37,356 nt of DNA from a virus. The stretch lies in IMG/VR virus record IMGVR_UViG_3300043411_000252, positions 1 to 37,356 of that record; one strand, given 5' to 3'. The notes beneath the pieces were generated by a model, which worked only from the letters and a program-made list of their open reading frames with translations, searched no databases and had not been told where the DNA came from. Below, piece by piece: positions 12,582-20,334 of this stretch. The translations under genes were made by a program, and so were the position numbers. Every line of letters starts with the position of its first letter. Within the stretch, counting starts at the first letter, position 1.

Positions 12582-12765
12582 GCAGAAAATAACCGGCCCC
12601 GGCAAGGGGCCAACAAACCTGAGCGGGGCGCGTGGTGCCTCGCCGGTTTTACGGGTTCGGATGCCGGCCGAATTGCTCGAAGCGGCAGAAGCTAAGGCGG
12701 GGAGAACTGGCGAGAATTTGCCCGACGTGGTTCGCGAACTGCTGCGGCGGTGGGCGCGGAAGTAA
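12574..12765 (+). CDS. cassette gene 5b, ribbon-helix-helix-like protein (63 aa)
   Basis: ATG at 12574 overlaps the end of 12378-12581. VLRVRMPAELLEAAEAKAGR followed by ENLPDVVRELLRRWARK fits a ribbon-helix-helix fold (beta strand plus two helices) as in Arc/CopG-type repressors and antitoxins. It may autoregulate the promoter at 12302-12329 (inference). The stop TAA is one base before ACATAAC (12767-12773). Confidence 0.65.
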   Translation: MPEQKITGPGKGPTNLSGARGASPVLRVRMPAELLEAAEAKAGRTGENLPDVVRELLRRWARK

Positions 12766-12766
12766 A

Positions 12767-12773
12767 ACATAAC
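12767..12773 (+). other. solitary R box ACATAAC (S7, truncated attC-like site)
   Basis: Exact complement of GTTATGT at 12274-12280, which opens the module, placed directly after the last stop codon of the two-gene unit. No hairpin arms follow. Confidence 0.45.
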
Positions 12774-12798
12774 GCGGAAATAAGGCGGCAGTTTGAAA

Positions 12799-13059
12799 AT
12801 GGAATCCATCCTCTGTTTGCGCGTGTTGATCGATATTTTCGTGGAGAATGATATAAAGGTTTGTCCCAACTGTGCCAATGAACATATCGGAGCAACGTCC
12901 CGATGTGGATATTGCCTAGCAGTAGCTGACCAAAGACCACAGCGAGGCGACACGGCTCAATCTTTGGGTGATGATAGGGTTAATGATGCTTTCAAAGAAC
13001 AACAGCACAGCAATAACGAATCAAGCGATGGCGATTGGAGAGGTGGTAGCTATGACTGA
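12799..13059 (+). CDS. zinc-ribbon protein (86 aa)
   Basis: Start chosen at ATG 12799; TTG 12793 is two codons upstream and closer to AAGGCGGC. CPNCANEHIGATSRCGYC is a CxxC...CxxC zinc ribbon near residue 22-39; the C-terminal half is polar and disordered (QQHSNNESSDGDW). Overlaps the next gene by 8 bases. Role unknown; may bind nucleic acid. Confidence 0.5.
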   Translation: MESILCLRVLIDIFVENDIKVCPNCANEHIGATSRCGYCLAVADQRPQRGDTAQSLGDDRVNDAFKEQQHSNNESSDGDWRGGSYD

Positions 13060-13231
13060 CCAAACCGAGGAATTAAGAAGGGCTGAAATAATCCCATTCA
13101 CCAAACCGGATGATATTTGCAGTTTCTGCAAGAAACCGAAAGCCGACACTAAGCAGTTTTTCAGCGGTAACAACGGGGCTTTTATCTGTGGAGAGTGCGT
13201 TATTCTGTGCAAAGCGAGGATAAGCCAATGA
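13052..13231 (+). CDS. stand-alone ClpX-type C4 zinc finger (59 aa)
   Basis: ATG at 13052 after GGAGAGGTGGTAGCT; a longer frame from 12968 overlaps the neighbour and is rejected. CSFCKKPKADTKQFFSGNNG followed by AFICGECVILCK is the zf-C4_ClpX domain, almost residue for residue like the N-terminal zinc-binding domain of ClpX (CSFCGKS..., YICDECVDLC), but without any AAA+ domain. In ClpX this domain dimerises and binds adaptors such as SspB and substrates such as lambda O. A phage decoy or adaptor of ClpXP is a reasonable guess, not proven. Confidence 0.75.
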   Translation: MTDQTEELRRAEIIPFTKPDDICSFCKKPKADTKQFFSGNNGAFICGECVILCKARISQ

Positions 13232-13491
13232 ACTCAATCCAATTCGCCCTAATGAATTTCGGAATAATGCCTATTCCGCTATTGCCAGCGGTTTCCCCAA
13301 GCGGTAAGCCGATTGTTCCGAAAACCAGATGTTCGCCAAGAGTTAGTCGTGCTAAATGCCAAATCTGCCCAACTGAATTTATGCGGAAGGGGCGGCAGGT
13401 ATATTGCGAGAGCTGCCGAGACAAGATTAACAAGGCAAAATGGCACGCGGCATCGTTACGCAAAACGGCGAAAAGAAGGGCTTTACGGTGA
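13228..13491 (+). CDS. hypothetical zinc-finger protein (87 aa)
   Basis: ATG at 13228 overlaps the stop of the ClpX-finger gene (ATGA). Residues 55-75 (KCQICPTEFMRKGRQVYCES) contain a C-x2-C...C-x2-C finger; the C-terminus is very basic (HAASLRKTAKRRALR). The gene ends with GTGA over the start of NinG at 13488. Such fingers are often found at the N-terminus of NinG; here it is a separate product in another frame. Confidence 0.6.
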   Translation: MNSIQFALMNFGIMPIPLLPAVSPSGKPIVPKTRCSPRVSRAKCQICPTEFMRKGRQVYCESCRDKINKAKWHAASLRKTAKRRALR

Positions 13492-13910
13492 TACCTAAGA
13501 AAAAGCCTAAGATTAAGCAAGCAAAGCTATCAACCTTAGTCGACAAGGCCGACAAGGTATGCTCGATTTATATCAGGATGAACTATTCAGATTCTGACGG
13601 CCTGATTACCTGTATCACTTGCGGCAAGCGGTTACACTGGAAAGAAGCGCATAACGCGCATTACGTTGAACGTAAATTCGTCAATACCCGATGGCATGAA
13701 ATGAACCTTGCGCCAGCTTGTGCCGGTTGCAATATGTTCAACAAGGAATTTCACAAACGGCAATATACCTTTTACATGCTCGACAAATACGGGCGCGAAG
13801 CAGTTGAGGAGCTAAAGGAGCTAGGCAGGAAGGTGGTTAGTCCAACGCAGAAGCGCTTCCTAGCCGAAAATGCCATTGCCTACTACACCGAAGCCATTAA
13901 ATCGCTGTAA
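13488..13910 (+). CDS. ninG: NinG (Rap) family recombination endonuclease
   Basis: GTG at 13488 is preferred: it overlaps the upstream stop as GTGA and follows AAGAAGG; an ATG at 13440 is also possible. Four Cys in CITCGK and CAGC (residues 42, 45, 78, 81 from the GTG) and the His/Asn-rich middle (HNAHYVERKF, TRWHEMNL) give the NinG metal-binding core. Lambda Rap/NinG is a Holliday-junction endonuclease acting with Red recombination. At 140 residues it is shorter than lambda NinG (about 200) because the N-terminal finger is missing. Confidence 0.85.
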   Translation: MIPKKKPKIKQAKLSTLVDKADKVCSIYIRMNYSDSDGLITCITCGKRLHWKEAHNAHYVERKFVNTRWHEMNLAPACAGCNMFNKEFHKRQYTFYMLDKYGREAVEELKELGRKVVSPTQKRFLAENAIAYYTEAIKSL

Positions 13911-13933
13911 AGCCCAACTTGGAGAAATGAGAT

Positions 13934-14368
13934 ATGGCCGAAAACTTCGATGAGCGTTTGGATAATTGGGGCAGGTACTACCGATCCAGAACTCAAACAG
14001 TCACCGGCTCACTCGGAAGGCTATACAAAGCCCCTTGGAGACAATGGGTGAGTTACCTAGACCTTCCTCTATTCAAAGCCCTGGACTGGCGCGATGCTGA
14101 GCTAATCGAGTCTCATTGGCGGCAAATGCAGGGGTTACAGAAGGAAATGCTCAAACTGACCTACATGGCAAAGGTAAGCAAGTCTGTCCTATGTCGTAGG
14201 TGCGAGATTAAGCCATGGGAGCATGCCGAGGAATTACGCAAAGCAAAATATATTTTAGAATGTGCGGTAACAAACGGAAAAAGTGTGCTAACATTGCGCC
14301 ACTGTCAAACCGCGCAAGCGAGAATTAGCCCAACTGAGGCTAATTTCGCACGCCTAAACAACCGGTAA
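13934..14368 (+). CDS. Q-like late antitermination protein (tentative)
   Basis: MAENFDERLDNWGRYYRSRT, then a helical middle (LDWRDAELIESHWRQMQGLQ) and MAKVSKSVLCRRCEI before KPWEHAEELRKAKYILE, a sigma-region-4-like helix-turn-helix as in type-2 Q proteins. It lies just before the terminase genes, where late regulators sit. Stop is 6 bases before the next start. Fit to the Phage_antitermQ family is by pattern only; no Q-binding site is evident. Confidence 0.5.
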   Translation: MAENFDERLDNWGRYYRSRTQTVTGSLGRLYKAPWRQWVSYLDLPLFKALDWRDAELIESHWRQMQGLQKEMLKLTYMAKVSKSVLCRRCEIKPWEHAEELRKAKYILECAVTNGKSVLTLRHCQTAQARISPTEANFARLNNR

Positions 14369-14374
14369 AACACC

Positions 14375-14638
14375 ATGGGCAAGTGCGTAGAAATCGAATT
14401 GAAGGACGACGGATCATTCTCTGTCGTTGAATGCGAGCCAAAAGCCGAAGCAATGCCCGGTGAAGAGCAGGGTGAACCGGCTGGTCAATCATTCCCCGAC
14501 GTGAAATCCGCATTGATGGCCGCTGGCCAGATGCTGATGAGCGCCGGCAACGACGAAGCGAAGGCTGGAATTCAGGCGGGTTATGACAAAGTAGCCAATC
14601 CCTCGGGCAAACCGATGTTCTCCGGGGCGCCGCAATGA
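14375..14638 (+). CDS. hypothetical virion/morphogenesis protein with AGY motif
   Basis: 87 residues, acidic. A C-terminal peptide IQAGYDKVANP (about residues 66-76) is shared with the scaffold protein (21786-22631), which has two copies of it, SIQAGYDRIANP and SIRAGYERVAG. It sits just before the small terminase. The shared peptide suggests it binds the same capsid or portal surface as the scaffold (inference). Confidence 0.6.
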   Translation: MGKCVEIELKDDGSFSVVECEPKAEAMPGEEQGEPAGQSFPDVKSALMAAGQMLMSAGNDEAKAGIQAGYDKVANPSGKPMFSGAPQ

Positions 14639-14877
14639 GTGAGCCGAACGACATCCTGATCCGTTTCACCAAGGACGCAAACGGCAAAATCGTCAAAGCG
14701 GTTGAAATGGGAGTCAATGATGATTCACTGTTGCCGGAAATGACCAAGACGGCGGATTTCATCACGCAATGCCTCGCCATCCAGGACAAGACCGACACTG
14801 AAATCGAATTCAATAGTGCGTTGGAAGTCGCCAACAAGCTCGCGGCCTCGTCGCCTCGGATACTGCTGCCACACTAA
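14635..14877 (+). CDS. hypothetical protein (80 aa)
   Basis: ATGA overlap with 14375-14638. Sequence starts MSEPNDILIRFTKDANGKIV, an acidic, helical protein with no recognised domain. Sits directly before the small terminase. Possibly a partner of 14375-14638. Confidence 0.55.
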   Translation: MSEPNDILIRFTKDANGKIVKAVEMGVNDDSLLPEMTKTADFITQCLAIQDKTDTEIEFNSALEVANKLAASSPRILLPH

Positions 14878-14878
14878 A

Positions 14879-15394
14879 ATGGTTACAAAGGATCAATCAA
14901 GGCCGGCAAAGAAGTTTGTGCCGAAGAAGACCGCGCCAGCAAAGAAACTCACGACCGCTCAAAAGCTCGATAAGGTCGGCGTCGAAGTCATCATGGAGCA
15001 AGTTGCTGACTGCCAAACACTCAAAGTTATTGCGGCGCAATATGGCGTTTCGGTAGGTAGTTTGCACGAATGGCTGGACTCAAAACCTGAACAGTACGCG
15101 CGCGCACGCGAGAGACAGGGCGACAAGTTGGTCGCAGATATGCTGGAAATCGCTGATACAGCAAGCGAAGACACGTTCATAGACCCAAAGACAGGCGAAG
15201 TAAAAGTCAATCAAGAGGTTGTCGCACGATCACGGTTGCGGGTTGATGCGCGCAAATGGTTGGCCGGCAAGATGCACAGCAAAAAGTACGGCGACAAACT
15301 CGATTTGAACCACAGCGGCAAGATTGATCTGACGGATGATCAGGTGACGGCTCGATTGACACTGTTGCTCGGCAAGGTGTTGCCTGTTGGTTGA
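14879..15394 (+). CDS. terS: terminase small subunit
   Basis: 171 residues. A basic N-terminus, a helix-turn-helix (about residues 44-67; LKVIAAQYGVSVGSLHEWL), then PEQYARARERQGDKLVADML and the C-terminal LRVDARKWLAGKMHSKKYGD, the signature of TerS proteins that recognise packaging sites and stimulate the large subunit. Start at 14879; overlaps the TerL frame by 8 bases. Confidence 0.85.
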   Translation: MVTKDQSRPAKKFVPKKTAPAKKLTTAQKLDKVGVEVIMEQVADCQTLKVIAAQYGVSVGSLHEWLDSKPEQYARARERQGDKLVADMLEIADTASEDTFIDPKTGEVKVNQEVVARSRLRVDARKWLAGKMHSKKYGDKLDLNHSGKIDLTDDQVTARLTLLLGKVLPVG

Positions 15395-16127
15395 TATAGC
15401 AGCGCTCAGTCCGCTTGAGCGTCGTGAATTGCTGGTGTTGCTGGAAGAAAAGAACCGGCGCGAGGCCAGAAAGAAGCTCAGTACCTATTACCCGGACACC
15501 GGACCGCTGCGACGCGAGCTCTACACGAAGCATATGGAATTCTTTACCGCTGGCGGACAGTACCGTGAGCGATGCTTCATGGCGGCGAACCGGATTGGCA
15601 AGACTGAGGGCGCTGGCGGCTACGAGACTGTTCTGCATCTGACGGGCAATTATCCGCACTGGTGGGATGGTGCTGAATTTGATTCGCCAACGAGGTTTTG
15701 GGCGGCAGGCAAGACCAACGAAACAACGCGAGACATCATCCAGGCCAAGTTATTCGGTCGCGTGACTGGTTCTGGCAGTACCAAGCACGTCAGCGGCACT
15801 GGATTGATACCCGGCGACATGATTGGCGACCTGACGTGGAAGGCTGGCGTATCGGACTTGATTGATACGGCGCTTATTAAGCACGAACCGACTGGCGAAT
15901 GGTCGTCCCTGGGCTTGAAAAGCTACCAACAGGGGCGCGGCGCCTTCGAGGGAACGGAGCAGGACGGGATTTGGCTCGATGAAGAGCCGCCGCTCGATGT
16001 CTATGGCGAGTGCTTGATTCGCACAGCAACGACTGACGGACTGATCTACATCACTTTCACGCCGCTGGAAGGCATGAGCGAGACAGTGATGCAGTTCCTA
16101 CCCGGCGGAAAGATACCTGATGCCTGA
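15387..16127 (+). CDS. terL: terminase large subunit, ATPase half
   Basis: 246 residues from a TTG start that overlaps terS. Walker A AANRIGKTE (67-75, Lys72), Walker B IWLDEE (195-200, Asp198, Glu199), coupling motif YITFTPL (221-227). These define the DNA-translocating ATPase domain. The frame stops at TGA 16125-16127 in the linker just after the ATPase (GGKIPDA). The nuclease half continues in the +1 frame from 16120. Together 246 + 252 residues equal a normal TerL. Confidence 0.9.
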   Translation: MVDIAALSPLERRELLVLLEEKNRREARKKLSTYYPDTGPLRRELYTKHMEFFTAGGQYRERCFMAANRIGKTEGAGGYETVLHLTGNYPHWWDGAEFDSPTRFWAAGKTNETTRDIIQAKLFGRVTGSGSTKHVSGTGLIPGDMIGDLTWKAGVSDLIDTALIKHEPTGEWSSLGLKSYQQGRGAFEGTEQDGIWLDEEPPLDVYGECLIRTATTDGLIYITFTPLEGMSETVMQFLPGGKIPDA

Positions 16128-16878
16128 GATTACGCCATCAAAGTACCTGGTCATGGCGGGATGGAACCATGTGCCGCACCTGTCGGACAAGATGAAGCGG
16201 GAATTGCTGGCCGCAACGCCATCGCACTTGCGGGCGGCGCGCAGCCAAGGCATTCCGTCGCTCGGCTCGGGGGCCATCTTTCCGGTCGATGAGGCAATGA
16301 TTCGAGTGGATCCAAAGCCAATTCCGGATCATTGGGTGCAACTCGGCGGGCTGGATTTCGGGTGGGACCATCCAACGGCGGCAGCGGCGCTTGCTTGGGA
16401 TCGTGACGCAGACTGCATCTATGTGACCAAGACCTACCGGCAAAGCGAGAAGCCGCCAGTCATTCATGCGGCAGCAGTCAAGCCATGGGGAGATTGGCTA
16501 CCTTGGGCATGGCCGCACGACGGCAACAACGACACGGCGGCCGGTGAAGCGCTGGCCAAGCAGTACAAAGCCCATGGGCTGAGGATGCTATCAGAGCACG
16601 CAACGCACCCGGCTGGTGGTAATAGCGTGGAAGCCGGGCTGATGGAAATGCTCGACCGAATGGAAACCGGGCGCTGGAAGGTGTTTTCCACCTGCGATGC
16701 GTGGTTTGAAGAATTCAGGCTTTACCACCGCAAGGATGGCAAGGTGGTGAAGGTGCTCGACGATACGCTGTCGGCAAGCCGCTACGCTTACATGATGCGA
16801 CGGTTCGCCACCACGAAACCGCAGAAACGCACTGTGGCGGCCGGATTCGAGCCGCAAAACACTGCATTCGGCTACTAA
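16120..16878 (+). CDS. terL: terminase large subunit, nuclease half
   Basis: 252 residues, starting MPEITPSKYLVMAGWNHVPH; overlaps the ATPase half by 8 bases (ATGCCTGA). GLDFGWDHPTAA (77-88, Asp79, Asp83) is the first RNase H-like metal-binding motif; HDG (133-135) and the C-terminal DDTLSASRYAYMMRR complete the fold. Either a true split TerL assembled from two chains, a +1 frameshift product (GCC-T-GAG), or a sequencing error that breaks one gene. A GGCGGAAAG stretch upstream of ATG 16120 may serve as a ribosome site. Confidence 0.85.
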   Translation: MPEITPSKYLVMAGWNHVPHLSDKMKRELLAATPSHLRAARSQGIPSLGSGAIFPVDEAMIRVDPKPIPDHWVQLGGLDFGWDHPTAAAALAWDRDADCIYVTKTYRQSEKPPVIHAAAVKPWGDWLPWAWPHDGNNDTAAGEALAKQYKAHGLRMLSEHATHPAGGNSVEAGLMEMLDRMETGRWKVFSTCDAWFEEFRLYHRKDGKVVKVLDDTLSASRYAYMMRRFATTKPQKRTVAAGFEPQNTAFGY

Positions 16879-16930
16879 ATCAAGAAATGAGGCAATTCGT
16901 CGCGGCATTTCGTTAAATTGGAGAATCACT

Positions 16931-19423
16931 TTGGAACTATCCCAACTCGATGAGAAGCGGCTGGCAGCGCTATCGTCACGGCTCAAAGAGTTACGGGATG
17001 AGGCTATCACTGGTCGCGCCGAGTCTGGCATCGAGCAGACTTGGACCGAAGATCGAGAGTATTACGACGGTATCGATGACTCGAATCGTGCCGAGAAGAT
17101 GCTCAAGCCGACAACGAGCGATGGTCGTGTTACTCGGGAGCGAAAGAGCAAGAAATCTACCCGCTCGACGGTATTCCTGAATCTGACGGCCAGGTACTGC
17201 AACGCAGCCGGGGCTTATGTGGCTGACAAGCTGTTCCGTTCGGATGTGAGCAATTACGGGCTACGACCGACGCCGCTGCCGGATCTGATCAAGCAGTCGA
17301 GGGACACGACAACCCCGGCGACGGACGAGCGAGGCCAGCCAATCGAACTGCCGGTGATGGACGAGCAGGGCGAGCCAGCAATGGCGCCACAGATCATCAA
17401 TGGTCAGCCGATGATGGATGACGCGACCGGCGGACCGGTGATGCTACCGGCAACCAAGTCGGCGACTGTTGCGGATGTGGCCAGGCAGATATTGAGCCAA
17501 GCCAAAGAGGCTTGCGAGAAGGCCAAGGTCCAGATTGATGATTGGTTGGTTGAGAGCCGAATCAACGCGCAATCGCGCCAAGTGGTGATGGATTCGTCAA
17601 TCATCGGAACTGGCGTGATGTACGGGCCGGCGCCGGAAATCATCAAGAAAAGCGCCGTGCTCACCCAAGGCGGCAAGGTAACGCTGACGATCAAGGAAAA
17701 ATTGATCCCAAAGGTGCGCCGCCTGAGTGTCTGGAATCTGTACCCGGACCCAACCTGCGGAACCGATATTCACCGTGGCAAGCACATCTTCCACGACGAA
17801 GAAATCAATTCGCGCGAATTGGGCGAGCTCAAGCGTGATCCGAGTTTCATTGCCAGTGCAATCGACCAGGTGATTGAGGAAGGCCCGAAGAACGCTGTCA
17901 CCGGCACGTCGAAGCGCTCGAAGAACTGGAACAAGGGCAAGACCGAGACATTCCAGATTTGGTACTTTCACGGCTATCTGTCCGTTGAAGAGCTTTGCGC
18001 CTGCGGCTACGAGTTTGAGCAGCCGGAAGCGATTGGCTTGATGGATGCGCCGGAAGCGGATCACGCCGATCCGGAATACGCCGATCCGGAATACGCCGAC
18101 GAGGCTGGCGAGGTGGAAGGCGAAGCGCTGGAAGGCGAGGTATTGCCGCCTGAACCGCAGGAAGAGCGCAAAGAACAGTATCCCTGCATCGTGGCGATGG
18201 TCAATGATGTGGTGATCAAGGCAGTGGTATCGCCGTTTGACTCCGGCCGATTCCCGTACAACCTGATGCGCTGGCAGTATCGGGATGATCATTGGGCGGG
18301 CTTGGGTGTCTCGCGGCAGATGCGGACCAGTCAAGACGGCGTGAATGCGGGCGTCAGGATGATGCACGACAACGCCGGGGTGTCCGGTGCGCCGATTCTG
18401 ATTATCGATCGCAAGCGCATCGAGCCCGCAGACGGAATCTGGACAGTCGGCCCGCGCAAGGTCTATCTGACGACTGAGGATAGCGACGGCAACATTCGGG
18501 ACGCAATGACCTGGATCATTACGCCATCGATGCAAGCGGAAATGATGGCCATCATCCAATTCTGGATGTCCGCAGCCGAAGAAGAAACCGGTATGCCGAT
18601 GCTGTTGCAAGGGCAGCAGGGCAATGTCGAAATGACGCGCGGCGAAGCGCAGATGCTGAACAACAACGGCTCGGCACTGCTCCGCCGGGTGACGAACATT
18701 TACGACGACGACGTGACCAAGATGATGATTGGCGCGTTCTACGAATGGCTATTGATCCACGTCGAAGATGACTCGATGAAGGGCGACTTCACGATCGACG
18801 CCTTGGGTAGTTCGGTGCTGATCGAGCGGGATGCGCAATCGCAGATGCTGATGCAGATGCTCGGGCTGGCACTCAATCCGGCGTATGAACAGGATCCGGC
18901 ACTGGTGTACAAGGAATTCTTGCTGTCCCAACGCTTTGATCCAGAGAAGATGGCACTGAGCGACGAGAAGAAAGCCGAAATGGCCAAGCGTCCGCCGCCA
19001 GAAGATCCAAGAGTGACGGCGGCGAAGATCATGGCTGATTCGCGCATCAAGCTCGAAGAAATGGACGACAAGGATCAAGCCGACCATGCCGCGGCCAAGG
19101 CGCAGTTGCAGATGGAAGCACAGCAGTTCGAGGCGGCCGAGGCGCAGAAGAACCGGCAGCTAGCCGTCGCAATCGAGAAAGCCAATGCCGAGATTGAGCG
19201 CATGAAGCTGCAAGGCGCCAGTGCTCAGACGATTCAGCAATTGAAGGTGAAATTGGCTGATACCACCATGAAATTGCAGCAGCAAGAGCGGCTATCGAAG
19301 CTATCAATGGCGCAAGCCAATGACCACAAGGTTGCGGATCACATGATGACCGCGCGTAATCAACCAAAACCGCCGACCGAGCCAGTCGGCCGCGCATCAC
19401 CGGGCAACTCATTTCCTCGATAG
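16931..19423 (+). CDS. portal protein (large, podovirus type)
   Basis: 830 residues. TTG start behind AATTGGAGAATCAC; no in-frame ATG lies near. The N-terminal WTEDREYYDGIDDSNRAEKM segment and the long alpha/beta core with a DDHWAGLGVSRQM stretch match large portals of N4/SU10-like phages. A Glu-rich insert with the repeat ADPEYADPEYADE lies near residue 380. C-terminal ~130 residues are a Gln/Ala/Lys coiled coil likely to form the barrel. Forms the DNA-entry vertex with the terminase. Confidence 0.85.
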   Translation: MELSQLDEKRLAALSSRLKELRDEAITGRAESGIEQTWTEDREYYDGIDDSNRAEKMLKPTTSDGRVTRERKSKKSTRSTVFLNLTARYCNAAGAYVADKLFRSDVSNYGLRPTPLPDLIKQSRDTTTPATDERGQPIELPVMDEQGEPAMAPQIINGQPMMDDATGGPVMLPATKSATVADVARQILSQAKEACEKAKVQIDDWLVESRINAQSRQVVMDSSIIGTGVMYGPAPEIIKKSAVLTQGGKVTLTIKEKLIPKVRRLSVWNLYPDPTCGTDIHRGKHIFHDEEINSRELGELKRDPSFIASAIDQVIEEGPKNAVTGTSKRSKNWNKGKTETFQIWYFHGYLSVEELCACGYEFEQPEAIGLMDAPEADHADPEYADPEYADEAGEVEGEALEGEVLPPEPQEERKEQYPCIVAMVNDVVIKAVVSPFDSGRFPYNLMRWQYRDDHWAGLGVSRQMRTSQDGVNAGVRMMHDNAGVSGAPILIIDRKRIEPADGIWTVGPRKVYLTTEDSDGNIRDAMTWIITPSMQAEMMAIIQFWMSAAEEETGMPMLLQGQQGNVEMTRGEAQMLNNNGSALLRRVTNIYDDDVTKMMIGAFYEWLLIHVEDDSMKGDFTIDALGSSVLIERDAQSQMLMQMLGLALNPAYEQDPALVYKEFLLSQRFDPEKMALSDEKKAEMAKRPPPEDPRVTAAKIMADSRIKLEEMDDKDQADHAAAKAQLQMEAQQFEAAEAQKNRQLAVAIEKANAEIERMKLQGASAQTIQQLKVKLADTTMKLQQQERLSKLSMAQANDHKVADHMMTARNQPKPPTEPVGRASPGNSFPR

Positions 19424-19432
19424 GAGTCAAAC

Positions 19433-19798
19433 ATGGCAACAATTAACCCAACCATCACCGACCTTAGTGGCAACGGACAGGTATTCAAAGCGACGTGGGA
19501 CTTGACCACGGCGGATCATACCGGCGCCGCAATCAGCGACAGATTCGCAGAATTCGCCGATCGGACGGTCTATTTCCTTGGCACCTGGGGCGGCGCTACT
19601 GCTGCGGTTGAGGGCGGAAATGGCACGACTTACGTTGCGCTGACCGATCCGCAAGGCAATGCGATTGCCAAGACGCTTGATGCTATCGAAGTAATCACGG
19701 AAATTCCGCAATTCACCAGACCACGCCTCAGTACCGTAGGCGTCGGGGCAACCGTTACCGCGACCATCATTATGCGTCGCGGCTTCAAGAGAGGGTAA
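19433..19798 (+). CDS. hypothetical structural protein (121 aa)
   Basis: Starts after AGGAGTCAAAC. Beta-rich sequence with FLGTWGGATAAVEGG and LDAIEVITEIPQFTRPRLST. It resembles small phage structural proteins with a beta-sandwich located between portal and scaffold (perhaps a decoration or head-tail joining factor). Name not recognised. Confidence 0.6.
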   Translation: MATINPTITDLSGNGQVFKATWDLTTADHTGAAISDRFAEFADRTVYFLGTWGGATAAVEGGNGTTYVALTDPQGNAIAKTLDAIEVITEIPQFTRPRLSTVGVGATVTATIIMRRGFKRG

Positions 19799-19802
19799 CG
19801 CC

Positions 19803-20333
19803 ATGACCAAAGCAACTGATGCCGCCGACGCAATTCGCCGATTGGCCAAGCAATTCGAGAATATGCAATTTGCCGCCGATGTGTTGGAGAAAATCGGCAG
19901 TATGGAAAACGCCTTTGACGAAGCTGGTAAGGCAAGAGCGGCAGCGGAGGCCGCTAGAGATCAGGCTCTCGCCGATAAACTTGTCGCCGAGTCTGAATTG
20001 GCGGCTACCAAAGCAAAAAGCAAAGAGATTGTCGCGCAGGCTGAAAAGCGCCGAGAGCAGATTCTTGCCGATGTTGATGCCGAATCCGACAAGCGGTTAG
20101 CCGATGCGTCCGAGCGCGCGAACGCCGCAATTCAATCCGCGACCGAGCAAGCGCACGGTATTCGAGAGGATGCGAATCGGCAGAAGGCAGCGGTAACGCT
20201 CGATGTCCAGGCATTGCGCGACGAATCAGAGCAATTGGAAGCCGCAAACAACGCCAAGCGTGCCGAAGCCGATGCGATTGAAGCGCGGCTTGCCAAAGCG
20301 CAAGCCAAGATCGCCAAGCTATTAGGGGATTGA
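19803..20333 (+). CDS. coiled-coil protein in head module (176 aa)
   Basis: Starts behind GAGGGTAACGCC. After a 50-residue head, residues 40-175 are an uninterrupted coiled coil (RAAAEAARDQALADKLVAES and on), rich in Ala, Glu, Lys and Gln. Possible second scaffold, length regulator or tail-assembly factor. No family named. Confidence 0.65.
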   Translation: MTKATDAADAIRRLAKQFENMQFAADVLEKIGSMENAFDEAGKARAAAEAARDQALADKLVAESELAATKAKSKEIVAQAEKRREQILADVDAESDKRLADASERANAAIQSATEQAHGIREDANRQKAAVTLDVQALRDESEQLEAANNAKRAEADAIEARLAKAQAKIAKLLGD

Positions 20334-20334
20334 T

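Noticed and set aside
17597-18610. 337-codon minus-strand frame within the portal gene
   Set aside because: Antisense shadow of a GC-rich coding region; no domain, no ribosome site and opposite to all neighbours.
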